The notes beneath the pieces were generated by a model. That model was not told the DNA's origin. It did not search any database and saw only the letters and a list, made by a program, of their open reading frames with translations. The position numbers and the translations under genes are program-made. This document shows, in pieces, positions 54,382-64,000 of a stretch of DNA of 64,000 nucleotides (position 1 is the stretch's first letter; each line of letters opens with the position of its first letter). The DNA comes from Piezodorus guildinii (taxonomy: Eukaryota > Arthropoda > Insecta > Hemiptera > Pentatomidae): positions 168,103,341-168,167,340 of the forward strand of contig CM041293.1 in the NCBI GenBank assembly GCA_023052935.1. Direction: 5' to 3'.

Positions 54382-54388
54382 TATATAT
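54314..54388. repeat. (TA)n microsatellite
   Basis: TA dinucleotides with one phase break at about 54360. Confidence 0.96.
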
Positions 54389-54394
54389 AAATAT

Positions 54395-54525
54395 ATGTCA
54401 TATTTACAACTGTATTAAACAAGAAAAATGCATTATGTGAAGGGGAACCTTGATAATGAACTTGATACAGGCGTGTGAAGAAACTACCCAGTGGTAACTC
54501 TTCAACATCAAAGATAACCGCTAAT
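54395..54525 (-). mobile_element. LINE-C-like 3' UTR stub
   Basis: Plus-strand TTTACAACTGTATTAAACAA and GAAACTACCCAGTGGTAAC match the LINE-C 3' UTR (compare 52880-52980). No coding part; next to the TA repeat. Confidence 0.7.
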
Positions 54526-55154
54526 GCTATGTTATAATACAGACCTCTTTGAATATTTCCGATTATTAATAATTATAATACTTTATTAGAAACGATTTTG
54601 TTTAATTATTATAACTGCTTCATCCCTCTCCAGCATCAATGACAGTTACAGGAAGGATCCGAGGGAGCCAGTTTACTGACAACCTGTTGACAGCTGAGAA
54701 TTATTTTCTCGTGGACCAGTTGTTAAGAAAGGTCAGCTGAACGTGATGTCTACTCACAGCCAAGGGGAGGATAACAATTCCCAACAAGAAATGAACCGCT
54801 TCATATCTCTCGTTTATTTGCTGCCATCATTTTTAAAATCATTTAAAAAAAAAACATATATACAAAACATGAAAATAAATTATTTTCATAACTTTTTTTT
54901 TTTTAATTCATAAGAACTATTTATTAAAAAAACAAACAAAAAAACTGTACCTCTACAATCCATGAAGGGTCTTAGGCTCAGAACATATAGAGATTCGTAC
55001 TGTTTCCAAGCCAGCGGCCTTGTAAGGAGGTAATTAGGACTTGAGGTAAATGGCCACCTGTTTTTTTCCCCAATTAGAGTACCCAATTCTGAAAGGCAGG
55101 GCCTCCATACTTTAGGGTCACCCCCTGGCTGATGTTACAGAATGTTTTTTCTTT
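54526..55154. other. Gene-less stretch with a possible transposase relic
   Basis: Apart from the fragment at 54655-54730 nothing is recognised. The frame at 54886-55086 has no domain. Confidence 0.45.
54655..54730 (+). pseudogene. Possible piggyBac-like transposase relic
   Basis: Plus-strand translation contains GSQFTDNLLTAENYFLVDQL followed by LRK, which resembles the TDNFFTS...LAxxLLxK segment of piggyBac transposases. Only this short match is visible, so the call is weak. Confidence 0.25.
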
Positions 55155-55245
55155 TTTTAATAGATTTATTGCTATTTGCAACTTTATATACATCTAGTGA
55201 ATGAGACACAAGATACAAATGTCATGAAAATTAACAGAATAAATA
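55155..55245 (-). repeat. SINE 3' tail (LINE-like), left of Tc1
   Basis: Minus-strand CATTTGTATCTTGTGTCTCA, ACTAGATGTATATAAAG and AGCAATAAATCTATT closely match the LINE stub at 44145-44259. It is separated from a tRNA-like head at 56800-56880 only by the Tc1 element. Confidence 0.65.
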
Positions 55246-55630
55246 CACTGCCGGACAAAATTAAAGGATCACTTCAATATTATGGAATTACTGAACTGTA
55301 TAGGGTATTTTTGAAAATATTCTTTTTTCTTTGGAAGTCGCACTTTACTATAAGGGTAATAAAAAATTCTTTTCTAGACATTTTTAATAGAAAAACAAAT
55401 CAAAAAATAAAAATTTCCTACAGTCTCAAAGTGAAAAAGTAAATCTTTGTAATGAAATGAAATTACAAAACTGAAAAAAAAGGAAAAAATTCGAGGAAAA
55501 CGATCAATAATGGGTATTCCCACCTCTAGCTCTAATAATTGCTTCCATTTTCCTGCCCATTCCAGCAACCAGGGCTCTTCCATGTTGTTCTGGGATGTTG
55601 TTCCACTCTTCCACTAACATTTCCCTTAAA

Positions 55631-56089
55631 TCAAATTTTGTGGTCTTGGGCGCGGACACGTCTTCCAAGCATGTCCCATAATTGGAATTCTAAAGAAATT
55701 CTAAAGAAATTTTGCACTGATCGAGCAACGTAAGGTCGGGCATTATCGTGCATAAAAATAAAGTTACCTGCGATATTTCTGGCGAAAGGTATTACATGCG
55801 GCTCAAGTACCTCCCTAATGTACCTATCAGCAGTTATAGAGCCACGGTTCACAAGAACCAACTCTGTACGGGAGTTTGAATTTACGCCCCCCCCCCTCCA
55901 CACGATCTCTGACCCACCACCAAACGCAACCATTGGAGAAAAAGTGCATGGAGCATACCTCTCTTCCCGCCTTCTCCATACCTTTTCCCGTCCATCTGGA
56001 GATCGGAGACAGAATCTTGACTCATCGCTGAATAATACGAGGCTCCAATCTTCCTGAGTCCAGTTTAGGTGCTCCCGAGCAAACCTCAC
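55631..56089 (-). pseudogene. Tc1 transposase catalytic domain, disrupted
   Basis: 152 residues: WSLVLFSDESRFCLRSPDGR (first catalytic aspartate), FGGGSEIVWRGGG, then FIFMHDNARPYVARSVQNFF (second aspartate). The PWPxxSPDLNPIEH segment that carries the third acidic residue is missing: RISLEFQ runs directly into LWDMLGRRVR, where a small deletion and the repeat TTCTAAAGAAATTCTAAAGA are seen. The enzyme cannot be active. Tc1 transposases cut and paste at TA sites. Confidence 0.92.
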
Positions 56090-56174
56090 TCGCGCTCAAC
56101 CCGGTGTTCCCTGGAGAGAAGAGGTCCAGTAGCTGATGGATGGGAGGTCAATCCATAATCGTTGAGTCGTCTTC

Positions 56175-56489
56175 TCACGGATCGCTCTGAAATTTGCACA
56201 TTCCTGAACCTCTGGAGGAGCTACGCAGACTGTTACCAGTTGATCGGCGATCCCGAAGAGCGTGCAATTGCAAAAATCTCTCGTCACGGTGGGAAGTTGA
56301 CCTCGGACGGCCTTGTCCGACTCTTCTTGTATGCCCTCCAGTTTGACGGTGCCTATTAAGTACCCTGGACACTACGGATTGTGACCGCTGGAGCCGTTGC
56401 GCAATTTGCCTTTGAGAAAACCCTTCTTCACTCAAAGCAACAGCACAAATTGATTCCTCTTCGGACAATGCTCTTCTGTTGGCCATCAA
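56175..56489 (-). pseudogene. Tc1 transposase DNA-binding domain, disrupted
   Basis: Starts MMANRRALSEEESICAVALS and contains the first helix-turn-helix, EEGFSQRQIAQRLQRSQSVV, then SRVLNRHRQTGGHTRRVGQG and RPRSTSHRDERFL. After about residue 80 the frame is lost; the rest of the second helix-turn-helix lies in the 56096-56287 frame (RAIREKTTQRLWIDLPSIS-like). It precedes the catalytic fragment by about 90 bp. Confidence 0.9.
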
Positions 56490-56799
56490 AACGTCCCACT
56501 AAATTCACAAGTAAAAACTAAAGTCTCTTAAGTGTTAGAAAATCTTCAATAAGATAAATTTTTGCTAACAACTAACCATTTATTGATAGGAAGAAAGAAA
56601 AGAAGAGGATTAACTGACCCTTTTCTCCATAAACGGGTGGGAATATAAACAGGTAGAGGATTAACTTGATAAGATACAACACAAAGTCCAGTCTGGGACA
56701 AAGGAATTCCTATTTTTATCTCTTGTGTAATAATAATATAAATATTTGTAAGTGATCCTTTACTTTTGTCCGGCAGTTTAATATTTTGTCATTGCCTGA

Positions 56800-56880
56800 A
56801 TTTTGAACCCAGGACCTGGAGAACAGTAGACTAGTGCTCTATTCACTAGACCACGCTGCTCTCTACTAAATTTAAACTAA
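56800..56880 (-). repeat. tRNA-like SINE head, right of Tc1
   Basis: Minus-strand GTGGTCTAGTGAATAGAGC (A box) and CTGGGTTCAAAATTCAGG (B box) lie about 40 bp apart, like an Asp/Glu-type tRNA. The acceptor stem does not pair. Together with 55155-55245 it makes one SINE split by the Tc1. Confidence 0.7.
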
Positions 56881-57589
56881 AAAGAAAAAAAAAGGATTAA
56901 TGTGTTTATTCGGAAACATTTTATTTAGATTTAAACATTATAACAATATAAAATCGCTATATACAGTGAGTCACAGTGAAAATGATGCAAAGGGGTTCTG
57001 ATTTATTTATAACAATTTGACTAATAAATTGTCATACATTACCATCAAAATGTTTCAAAAGTTTACATCAAAATATTATTAAAATTTAAATATTAATTAT
57101 TAAATAAAAGAATAAAGTGTAAATAAGCACCTCACAGTAGAAATGTTTCATTCTAAAGTTTCTAATACCTTATTTTTGAATTTGCTATTGCGCTGTTGCC
57201 AAATCTGATTCTATTACTTTAAATATATATAACTGCGAATTATTTTCCCATAAAACTTCGTCTTAAGGGCGTTTTAAACATGGACACCATATCACACTGC
57301 GTGACAGCGAATTCGTTATTGCGAATATGAAAAAGGGGGAATACGCAAAGGGAAATTGCCTTTATTATTATGAGGAGCGTGCAGCAGTTCAACATATTAT
57401 TGAAGGCTAAAAAACAAAAAATCAACTCATAAGTAAAACCAGAGTAGCCCTAAAAAACTTTTTACGGTTATTTATGAGAATATATTTTACGTCAAGGTAA
57501 AATAAACCCCATACTAAGTGCTCTGAAATAACAAGTATTGCTTGGAAAATGTTTAAGTAAAAAATAGTATACTGAGGCTATTCGAAGAG
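56881..57589. other. Gene-less stretch
   Basis: Nothing recognised. Confidence 0.5.
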
Positions 57590-57715
57590 TACATAGAAAG
57601 CACAAGTGTAATAAAAAACAAGAAAATATTGAAAAAAGCTCTTAAGAAGGAATGGGATAAGCCTGGGTACGTTGAAAAGCTAGTTGCTTATATGCTAAAT
57701 CTTTTGAAGCCGGTG
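57590..57715 (+). pseudogene. Possible Tc1-like transposase C-terminus
   Basis: Plus-strand translation NKKILKKALKKEWDKPGYVE, followed by KLVAYMLNLLKPVLID, resembles the ALxxEWxKIPxExxxxLVxSMPxR tail of Tc1 transposases. No upstream part is visible and it abuts a mariner fragment. Confidence 0.4.
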
Positions 57716-57999
57716 TTAATTGATACAGCATTTAGTTGTGCTGAGAGTACTTTAACTGTTTGGTAGGGGTTTCCTTCTACAGTGTGTTTGAGGACATCGT
57801 TGTCTATTACGGACGGAGGTCTTCCTCGGGGCAAGTTTTCCCCACCTGAAAACTTAGCAAACCAACGGCGAATGGTCCGTTCATTAACATTCCCTTCCCC
57901 AAACGCCTTGCAAATATTACTAGCGGCCTCAGCTGCTGAATGGCCGAGTTTAAACTCGTACAAAAATATTACTCGAAAATCGCGGGTTTCCATGTTCAT
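57688..57999 (-). pseudogene. mariner transposase, N-terminal part
   Basis: 103 residues: MNMETRDFRVIFLYEFKLGH, SAAEAASNICKAFGEGNVNE, RTIRRWFAKF, LPRGRPPSVIDNDVLKHTVE and KVLSAQLNA. This copy keeps the helix-turn-helix segment GEGNVNERTIRRW that copy 1 has lost. The last dozen residues come from the flank. Confidence 0.88.
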
Positions 58000-58181
58000 A
58001 TTTGGAGGTATACTAAAAAGTGGGTAATTGATTGGGGAGCTAATGTTTATAATACAAAGGTAGAGGATTAGAAACTGTTAACTTTAAATATGTAAACATT
58101 CGGAAGAAAACAACAGAGACCTGCAAAATCCTTTATGTATTTCAGAAACTATAAAACGGACATTTCATGTGAAACAACCAA
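57728..58181 (-). mobile_element. mariner copy 2, N-terminal half only
   Basis: The right inverted repeat (reverse strand TTGGTTGTTTCACATGAAAT) and TA at 58182-58183 are present. The left half, including all catalytic parts and the other inverted repeat, is missing from about 57728. Confidence 0.85.
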
Positions 58182-58327
58182 TATAATATTGTGATAATTT
58201 CTATTATCAAATGGCATAACTTTTATATCTAGACGCTTTTTATCAGTTCTAATAAGTTGATATGTTTTGTTTTTCAAAACAAAATTAACTTCAAAATTAA
58301 AAATATTTAGAGAAAGAAATTCAAATA

Positions 58328-58741
58328 TTCGGCAATTAAGCCCTGTCATACTATTTCAATCAGAAAAAAACCTACATGATATTAAAGCCCATTAAATTTC
58401 ACATCAATGTAGCGAGTTTAATCAAAATCGTCTGAGCCGTATTTGAGAAAAACGTAATAAATTTCTAAAACAATGAAATAACCGGTCAATCGATTCTGTT
58501 GAAAAACTTGGTGCAATATCTCGGGCGTGTGTTTGCCTTAAATATGAAATTTAAGTTTTGTACGGATTAGTGTTTTTTTAGGTAGGCTAGACTGGAGACA
58601 CACACAGATTTTTTGGGGGGACTTGGTTATTCTGACCTAAGGGACTCTAAAACGCGTTTTCTGCTGAAAACTGAAATTCAAAACGTTTAGCTACCCCAAT
58701 ACTTTCTCTACTATATATTTTATATATAGGTATGTGAAAGT
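58328..58741 (-). repeat. DR repeat, hairpin-end half
   Basis: Contains TTAAGCCCTGTCATACTATT, the CACACACA body and GAAATTCAAAACG, ending GGTATGTGAAAGTAAC. Confidence 0.7.
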
Positions 58742-58858
58742 AACAAGAAATAATTAATTTATTAATATCTTTGGGCATGCATAACAACGCTTCTCTACTT
58801 TGGAATATTGATTGTCTCTGATAAAGTGAGGATAAAGGAGCTATAGTAATACAAAAAA

Positions 58859-59751
58859 TCTGGTGCGAGCAACACACGACTTTCACTTACTTCTGTTTTA
58901 AAAATCGATTAAAGACTTTTCAAGTACAGTTTGTGATAAAAATGAGTGAAACCATTTAAGAATTAATTAAATGGAATTTCTATAGAAACATGTGTTTTAT
59001 AAAAAATCGATTGTATTACTATCTAAAATAATCAGTTAGTTTTATCGGTTTTTTATCACCATTTATTAACTTCTACAAGCTTGTGTATAAGATCATATTT
59101 TTTCTAAAATATTTCTCTTTCCAACGGTATATTATACGTCTATATTACTGTTCTTTAGTTCAAAAACAAAAAATTGCATTAAATTTTTTTTTTTTCATTT
59201 ACCTCCTTTATTTTTTTATCAAATTCGCTCAACTTGCATATTTAGCGGTTAATTATCAATGGTTACAGGATAAAATAGTTATTTTTATAGAATCTACAAA
59301 ATTAAAGTTACTTTAGAAAAAGAAAATTTAAAATATCGGCACTTAAGCCCTGTCAGACCATTTTAATCCGAATAAAACCTAAATAATATTAAAGACCATT
59401 AAATTTTACATCGATATAGCGAGTTTAATTGAAAATCGTCGGAACCGTTTTCGAGAAAATCGATAAAAGGTGCAAAATGCAAGGTATAAAGCGCCTCTTC
59501 TGGTAAGCTTATTTTGATGAAAAAGGTTTTGTAACGTCTCGGGCGTATATTTGTCTTAAATATGAAATTTCAGTTTCATAGGACCTACCGTTTCCGCCCG
59601 GGAGTTACCACATACGGACACACAGACCATTTTGCGGGACTTGGTTATTTGGACTCAGGGAACCCTAAAATATCTATTTCCGTTGAAAACTGGAATTCGA
59701 AAATGTTCACGATCGCAATACTTTCCCTTACTATATATAGTAAGTGAAAGT
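58859..59751 (-). repeat. DR repeat, full-length copy
   Basis: Starts TCTGGTGCGAGCAACACACG and ends CTATATATAGTAAGTGAAAG plus T. The intact terminal hairpin is ACTTTCCCTTACTATATATA against GTAAGTGAAAGT. About 893 bp, the same length as the copy at 19953-20847. Confidence 0.85.
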
Positions 59752-60164
59752 AATATAAGAGCTGATAATATTAAAGCAATGTTGAATGACATCCTTTGTC
59801 GGGACTAATGGACAGTGTTGTTGGCGTATAATGTATGACACCTTACATTGTGCCAGGCGCCCCCCGCCCCTCACCAAAGCTAACCAGATTAATATCAAAG
59901 TCCTGGTCCTTGACATGACCCTATTAGCAACAGATCATACCCCTTACCTCGGTCTAAGCTCATTAATGGCTTATTTTCAATGACACAACGAATGAATACT
60001 AGTAAGAGGCTAAAATAATGAATTAAGTGGGATGAGAACATTAATGTACATTTTGGGGAATTAATAAAATTCGTCTCTTCATCACTTATTTCTTTCTAAC
60101 TTTTCTAGATAATTTTTTTTTTTAATAAACATTCACTAAAAATATTAAAATATAAAATATTAAT
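59752..60164. other. Gene-less stretch
   Basis: Nothing recognised; short frames here have no motifs. Confidence 0.5.
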
Positions 60165-60475
60165 TAAAATATTAATCGCCATAATCGAGTGGTCGGACGT
60201 CGATGATTAAAATAATCGAATGATTCCATAGTCGAATGATCGAATGATTAAGATGCATTCTCAAAGACAACATGGCACATTTCCTCTCTCTATAATTGTT
60301 GAGGTGGCTGAGCCAAGGTCCAAATTCTCATATGATTTATGTGATGGTATTTATCATCCCCTCATAATACCTCGAGATTATGATTAAAAAATTCAGTTCG
60401 AAAGATCATTCGTTTCTCCAAACCGAATATTCCGGTAATCGATTAATTCGAATGATTCATTCGATTACGCCCACC
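60165..60475. mobile_element. Possible hAT-like MITE
   Basis: The right end reversed reads TAGGGGTGGGCGTAATCGAA, a hAT-style terminus, and AATCGAATGAT motifs recur at both sides (60211-60250 and 60430-60465). The left terminus is poorly preserved and no TSD was found. Confidence 0.3.
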
Positions 60476-60629
60476 CCTATTACACATAACCATTCTGTTT
60501 AAAAAACACCTAGACTGACTTTAAACATGACTGGAGAATGCTGAGAGACTTATTACTGTTAACTTTAATAGCCGAATAATATTTTTAAAAAAGAGGTACC
60601 ATAAACACTTAAATACACACCATAAATAC

Positions 60630-60985
60630 AGGCTGCGAAGGTACAATCCGTCTGGTGTTTTCTTCTCGGTGTCGTCCCCTGCATCTAACTCGACTTCTCT
60701 TTATCTACTCTCCCACCCCTGACGGACTTCTCTCGGATCTTTGATTCCCTCCGTGGATGTACGACTGGCTCTTTTGATTCTCATTTATCCTCATCCTCTC
60801 TATCCCCTCTTCTTTTCAAGAATACAGTATTTCGGAAATTTACACGCCTACCAATCTCCTATTGGTGGTCATGACAAAATAAAGCGGAGCTCATAGGGGA
60901 AGTTCCCGAGGTCGGCGGTTCAGCCTTTGTGGATACTAAAAGATATTTCTAATATCTTAAGTGCGATGTCGTAAACTCTTAACAT
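60630..60985. repeat. GC-richer repeat, copy 2
   Basis: Matches 7186-7480 in CGGCGGTTCAGCCTTTGTGG, the TCCTCATCCTCTCT pyrimidine tract and CTGACGGACTTCTCTC. Strongly diverged; identity unknown. Confidence 0.45.
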
Positions 60986-61127
60986 ATGCTTATCTGTTGA
61001 CCACCTTGTCACTCTTGACCTAGGCTTTTTTGATTATAAAACTATTGGGTTGTGTCACATGAAATGTTCGTTTTCAAGGTAAAGGATTTTTATTCGAAGT
61101 ATTTACCTTCATTTCTACACATTTTTC

Positions 61128-61340
61128 CTAACGTGGCACCAACTTTTTTATCTCCGTACTGAAAAACACTGAGCTTTGAAGTGAAACAAAATCTGAAAAC
61201 GCACTTTTCACTTGATCATCATTTTCAAAAAGTTTTCCTTTGACGAAGATGTCTAAATTCCTGAACAGGTGGTAATATGTTGGAGACAAGTCGGGAGAAT
61301 ATGGTGGGTGCGGAAGAACTTCGTAGCCCAGTTCTTTCAA
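61128..61340 (-). pseudogene. mariner transposase, C-terminal part
   Basis: KELGYEVLPHPPYSPDLSPT, then YYHLFRNLDIFVKGKLFEND and VFFSTEIKKLVPR. The expected D of the SPT-D-YHLF motif has been replaced (TYYHLF), so even the third catalytic residue is gone. Confidence 0.9.
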
Positions 61341-61500
61341 TTTTTGCTCAGTATGTTTTGCTGTCGTTCGGTGAGATCATGAGGTACCCATGTATCGAGC
61401 TTATTTACTTTCCCAATACCCTTGTATTTGCAATATACACGGTAGATTCACTTGCATTTAGTTGTGCTGAGAGTCCTTTAACTGTTTGGTAGGGGTTTCC

Positions 61501-61737
61501 TTATACTATATGTTTGAGGACATCGTTGTCTGTTACGGACGGAGGTCTTCCTCGGAGCAAGTTTTCCAAGTCGGTATCCCCAGCTGAAAACTTAGCAAAC
61601 CAACGGTGAATGGTCCGTTCATGAACACTCTCTTCCCCAAACGCCTTGCAAATAATTCTAGCGGCCTCAGCTTCTGAATGGCCGAGTTTAAAATCGTACA
61701 AAAATATTACTCGAAAATTGCATGTTTCCATGTTCAT
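61501..61737 (-). pseudogene. mariner transposase, N-terminal part
   Basis: MNMETCNFRVIFLYDFKLGH, EAEAARIICKAFGEESVHER, TIHRWFAKFSAGDTDLENLL and RGRPPSVTDND give the complete first helix-turn-helix region. It breaks off before the second. Confidence 0.9.
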
Positions 61738-62029
61738 ATTTGGAGGTATACTAAAAAGTGGGTAATTGATTGAGAAGCTAATGTCTATAATACAAAGGTA
61801 GAGGATTAGTAACTGTTTACTTTAAATACGTTAAACATTCGGAAGAAAACAACAGAGACCTGCAAAATCCTTTATGTATTTCTGAAACTATAAAAACGGA
61901 CATTTCATGTGAAACAAGCCAATATTATGTGGAGTCATCGGTATAAGATTCTCATCTGGGCTAATTAAAGGTTTATTTCCCGTATATGTTCTCAGCTCTT
62001 CACTCTAATGGTCACTAAGATCTTATTAA

Positions 62030-62442
62030 CTTTTGCTGCTTCTTCAGTTGAGGTCATCTTCTGAATCTGAAGGTTTGGATTTTCAGATCAGGCTGTGGCT
62101 ACAGCCGAACGTAACTTAACTTTTATTTTCTTGCATCTATCTTTAAACATTTCAAACCTCTGCTCCTCTTTCCTTGTGTTTTCATTTATCTCATCTGGTA
62201 TTGCTTGGACAATTTTCATTATCCAACTCTGACTCTTGTTTTGTCGTTTATAAATCTCTTTTTTTTTCTTTTTTTTTTGCGACCTGTAGGTGGATTTTAG
62301 TCGTAAGCGGGATCATTATCTTCTCAGCTAACCTCTGATCGGATTTTTCTGATCGCATAGGCTCAAGTAGTATATCTACCCTTGAAGCCATGATTAATAA
62401 CAATGTGCGTAAGAAAGCTAACACGACAAATATAATACACAA
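62030..62442 (-). pseudogene. Coding-like fragment of unknown origin
   Basis: The minus strand has an open frame MASRVDILLEPMRSEKSDQR (62248-62442) and, in a shifted frame, RQNKSQSWIMKIVQAIPDEI followed by NENTRKEEQRFEMFKDRCKK. Charged and helix-prone, base composition more gene-like than its surroundings. I recognise no domain; it could be a decayed exon or the ORF1 of a retroelement. Confidence 0.3.
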
Positions 62443-63059
62443 AGGAAATATTACTAAATATCATTAAGTAGTAAAATAATAAAAATAAAAAATAGTCACT
62501 TGAATAAGATCCGCGAACAGTGAGAGAGTGATTAATACTGAAGCACAAAAAAAAAATCATTATAAACAAAGAAAGTTAAGTATATGGTAATTAAATCAAT
62601 AAACAAAAAAAGTTGATCTGTATATTCTTACAAAATTAAAAACGAATCATTGAAAATAGGAAAACTTGCAGAGATATAGCGTTTAGAAATTAACAGCGGT
62701 GATATTACATTACGTTTTTCTTTGAATTATTTATTGCTTTTTCATATTAGTCAACTAAAATAGTTATTTGGAAATAATATACCATTGTGTAATAATTTTC
62801 ATCGTTTCAATTAGCTTCTTTATTTTTTTTTTTTAAATTTAACTAGAGAATATTTGAGTGGTTTTAAAACTCGATCAATTTAGGATAAGAATTCAAAACA
62901 TTATAAATTTAAAACATTTATATTTTCACTAAGGATAACTTTAAATTCCTCAATTGTTCTTTTTTTTGTTTTGTATGTGTATTTTTTTTGTTTTGTTTTT
63001 CATTTTTTGTATTTGATTTTTAAAAAATACGCTTTACTTGTTTATTGTATATTCACAAT
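62443..63059. other. Gene-less stretch
   Basis: T-rich low complexity; nothing recognised. Confidence 0.55.
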
Positions 63060-63180
63060 GCCTGTAAATAATCTCCATTTGTTTTTTGGTTTTTTTTGTA
63101 TTTATAACATATGAACTGTACTGACCTACTCCTTTTGTATGGGGATTACCCCGAAAACAAATAAATATTATTATTATTAT
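63060..63180 (+). repeat. LINE-like 3' tail
   Basis: GGGGATTACCCC can form a small hairpin and is followed by GAAAACAAATAAATATTATT and ATT repeats. This layout is common at the 3' end of LINEs with trinucleotide tails. No coding part precedes it. Confidence 0.4.
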
Positions 63181-63754
63181 ATATAAGAATTAAATAATTA
63201 AATGAGAAAGAAGGACTTACTCTAACCAAGTACGCATTCCACATTCCATATAATACATAGAAAATAAAACACAAAGAGTACATAAAAGATAAATTCCCAT
63301 CAAAATTACAGCAGGAGAACATCAAAGTGTAGAATTATTGAACAGCTAATCCAGCGTTTAATGTCAGCGTGACTAACGTCTAAAATCTGTGAAAAATTGT
63401 CCCTCCGTGGGAGCTTTAATTTTTCAAATGTATGATAAAAAAAAGTTTGCATTACCACTCATTTAAAAAAATGTACCACGGACAAAAAATATGAAGAAAA
63501 AAAATTCACAATAGGATTGAGTTTAGAGTTAAAACCATAAGTGGTGTCTTTCATATTTAGCGCTATTTAACTGTTATTCTATAAGCAGTCTGAAACTTTC
63601 CGCAACAGTAGTATAGCAATTGTCCATGTTCTGTTATCCTATTACGAACATTTTTTGTCATAATATTCAATATAATTGACCTCTATCACCCGATGTTACG
63701 AAGAGTTAAAGTGGCTTTACCCTTCCTTCATCTGTAAGTACTTCCTAGCATCTT
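63181..63754. other. Gene-less stretch
   Basis: Nothing recognised. Confidence 0.55.
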
Positions 63755-63960
63755 TCCTCTACCAAGTTATCTTATCCGTGTCCGCTTTACAACTCGGATC
63801 TCCTTAAATTCAAATCCTATGTTCGTTCCTGTAGCACCCGCTCGCGGCCTTCGATAGATCATTCTTTATCCGATCCGCATCCTTATGGAACTCCATTCCT
63901 TCCCACATCCGAGACTCCTAAATTCTTTCAACATTTCAACCCCTTCCATCCAGCCATTTC
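63755..63960 (+). pseudogene. CR1/L2-like LINE C-terminal fragment
   Basis: Two plus-strand frames give LLKFKSYVRSCSTRSRP and then FDRSFFIRSASLWNSIPSHI with RDS, stop, ILSTFQ. The RSFxxRxxxLWNSLPxxIR pattern is the classic end of CR1/L2/I-type LINE reverse transcriptases. One frameshift and one stop. No tail is visible before the window ends. Confidence 0.7.
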
Positions 63961-64000
63961 CTGTCAATTCAATTCAGTTCCCCAATAATCCCAATTTCCC

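Larger units (their letters stand above)
55246..56778 (-). mobile_element. Tc1-like transposon, degenerate
   Basis: TA at 55244-55245 and 56779-56780 flanks inverted repeats CTGCCGGACAAAATTAAAGG and, reversed, CTGCCGGACAAAAGTAAAGG, about 30 bp long. 1533 bp with a broken transposase gene, close to the usual Tc1 length. Confidence 0.95.
61045..61922 (-). mobile_element. mariner transposon copy 3, internally deleted
   Basis: 878 bp with TA at 61043-61044 and 61923-61924 and inverted repeats TTGGGTTGTGTCACATGAAA and, reversed, TTGGCTTGTTTCACATGAAA. It has the same core deletion as copy 1. Confidence 0.93.

Overview
This window looks like intergenic or heterochromatic DNA from an arthropod nuclear genome, most likely an insect. 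It is strongly AT-rich, and I found no cellular gene, rRNA, functional tRNA, operon or CRISPR array. Nearly every coding stretch belongs to a transposable element: jockey-like and RTE-like LINEs, a Penelope-like element (PLE) with a GIY-YIG domain, mariner and Tc1 transposons, and tRNA-derived SINEs. The lineage is inferred from this mixture; the species cannot be read from the sequence.

Layout. 0-12 kb: several copies of an about 900-bp dispersed repeat (here DR) with ACTTTCACTTAC inverted ends, two SINEs, a truncated LINE-A and a tandem duplication. 12-19 kb: a TIR-bearing DNA element, LINE-B (EN plus RT, minus strand) and a truncated LINE-A with clear target-site duplications (TSDs). 19-26 kb: nested DR copies, two RTE stubs ending in (TTA)n and two LINE-C stubs. 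26-29 kb: a deleted mariner and a pair of inverted PLE-type ends. 29.1-32.7 kb: a large palindrome (foldback-like) built from 21-bp terminal and about 111-bp internal tandem repeats. 33-40 kb: LINE-C and LINE-D pieces. 40.7-42.7 kb: a PLE with 123-bp inverted ends containing a hammerhead-like core. 43-44.3 kb: a SINE with 14-bp TSDs, a perfect hairpin and a 115-bp LINE stub. 45.3-50.2 kb: a nearly intact LINE-A (gag ORF1, then EN-RT ORF2 with one frameshift). 50-64 kb: RTE relics, a LINE-C stub, a mini-mariner, a Tc1 inserted in a SINE, two more mariner copies, DR copies and the C-terminus of a CR1/L2-like LINE.

How the elements relate. LINE-A supplies the enzymes that could have made the truncated LINE-A copies. 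LINE-C copies are all 5'-truncated, usually with 11-13 bp TSDs. One SINE carries a tail like that of a LINE stub, consistent with tail sharing. Two mariner copies have lost the same catalytic core and so would have needed a transposase in trans. Insertion order can be read in several places: RTE into DR, SINE into DR, DR into DR, Tc1 into SINE, and a LINE-A tail into LINE-A. The best candidates for something undescribed are the 3.56-kb foldback palindrome, the DR family (possibly Helentron-like) and the PLE ends with ribozyme-like cores.
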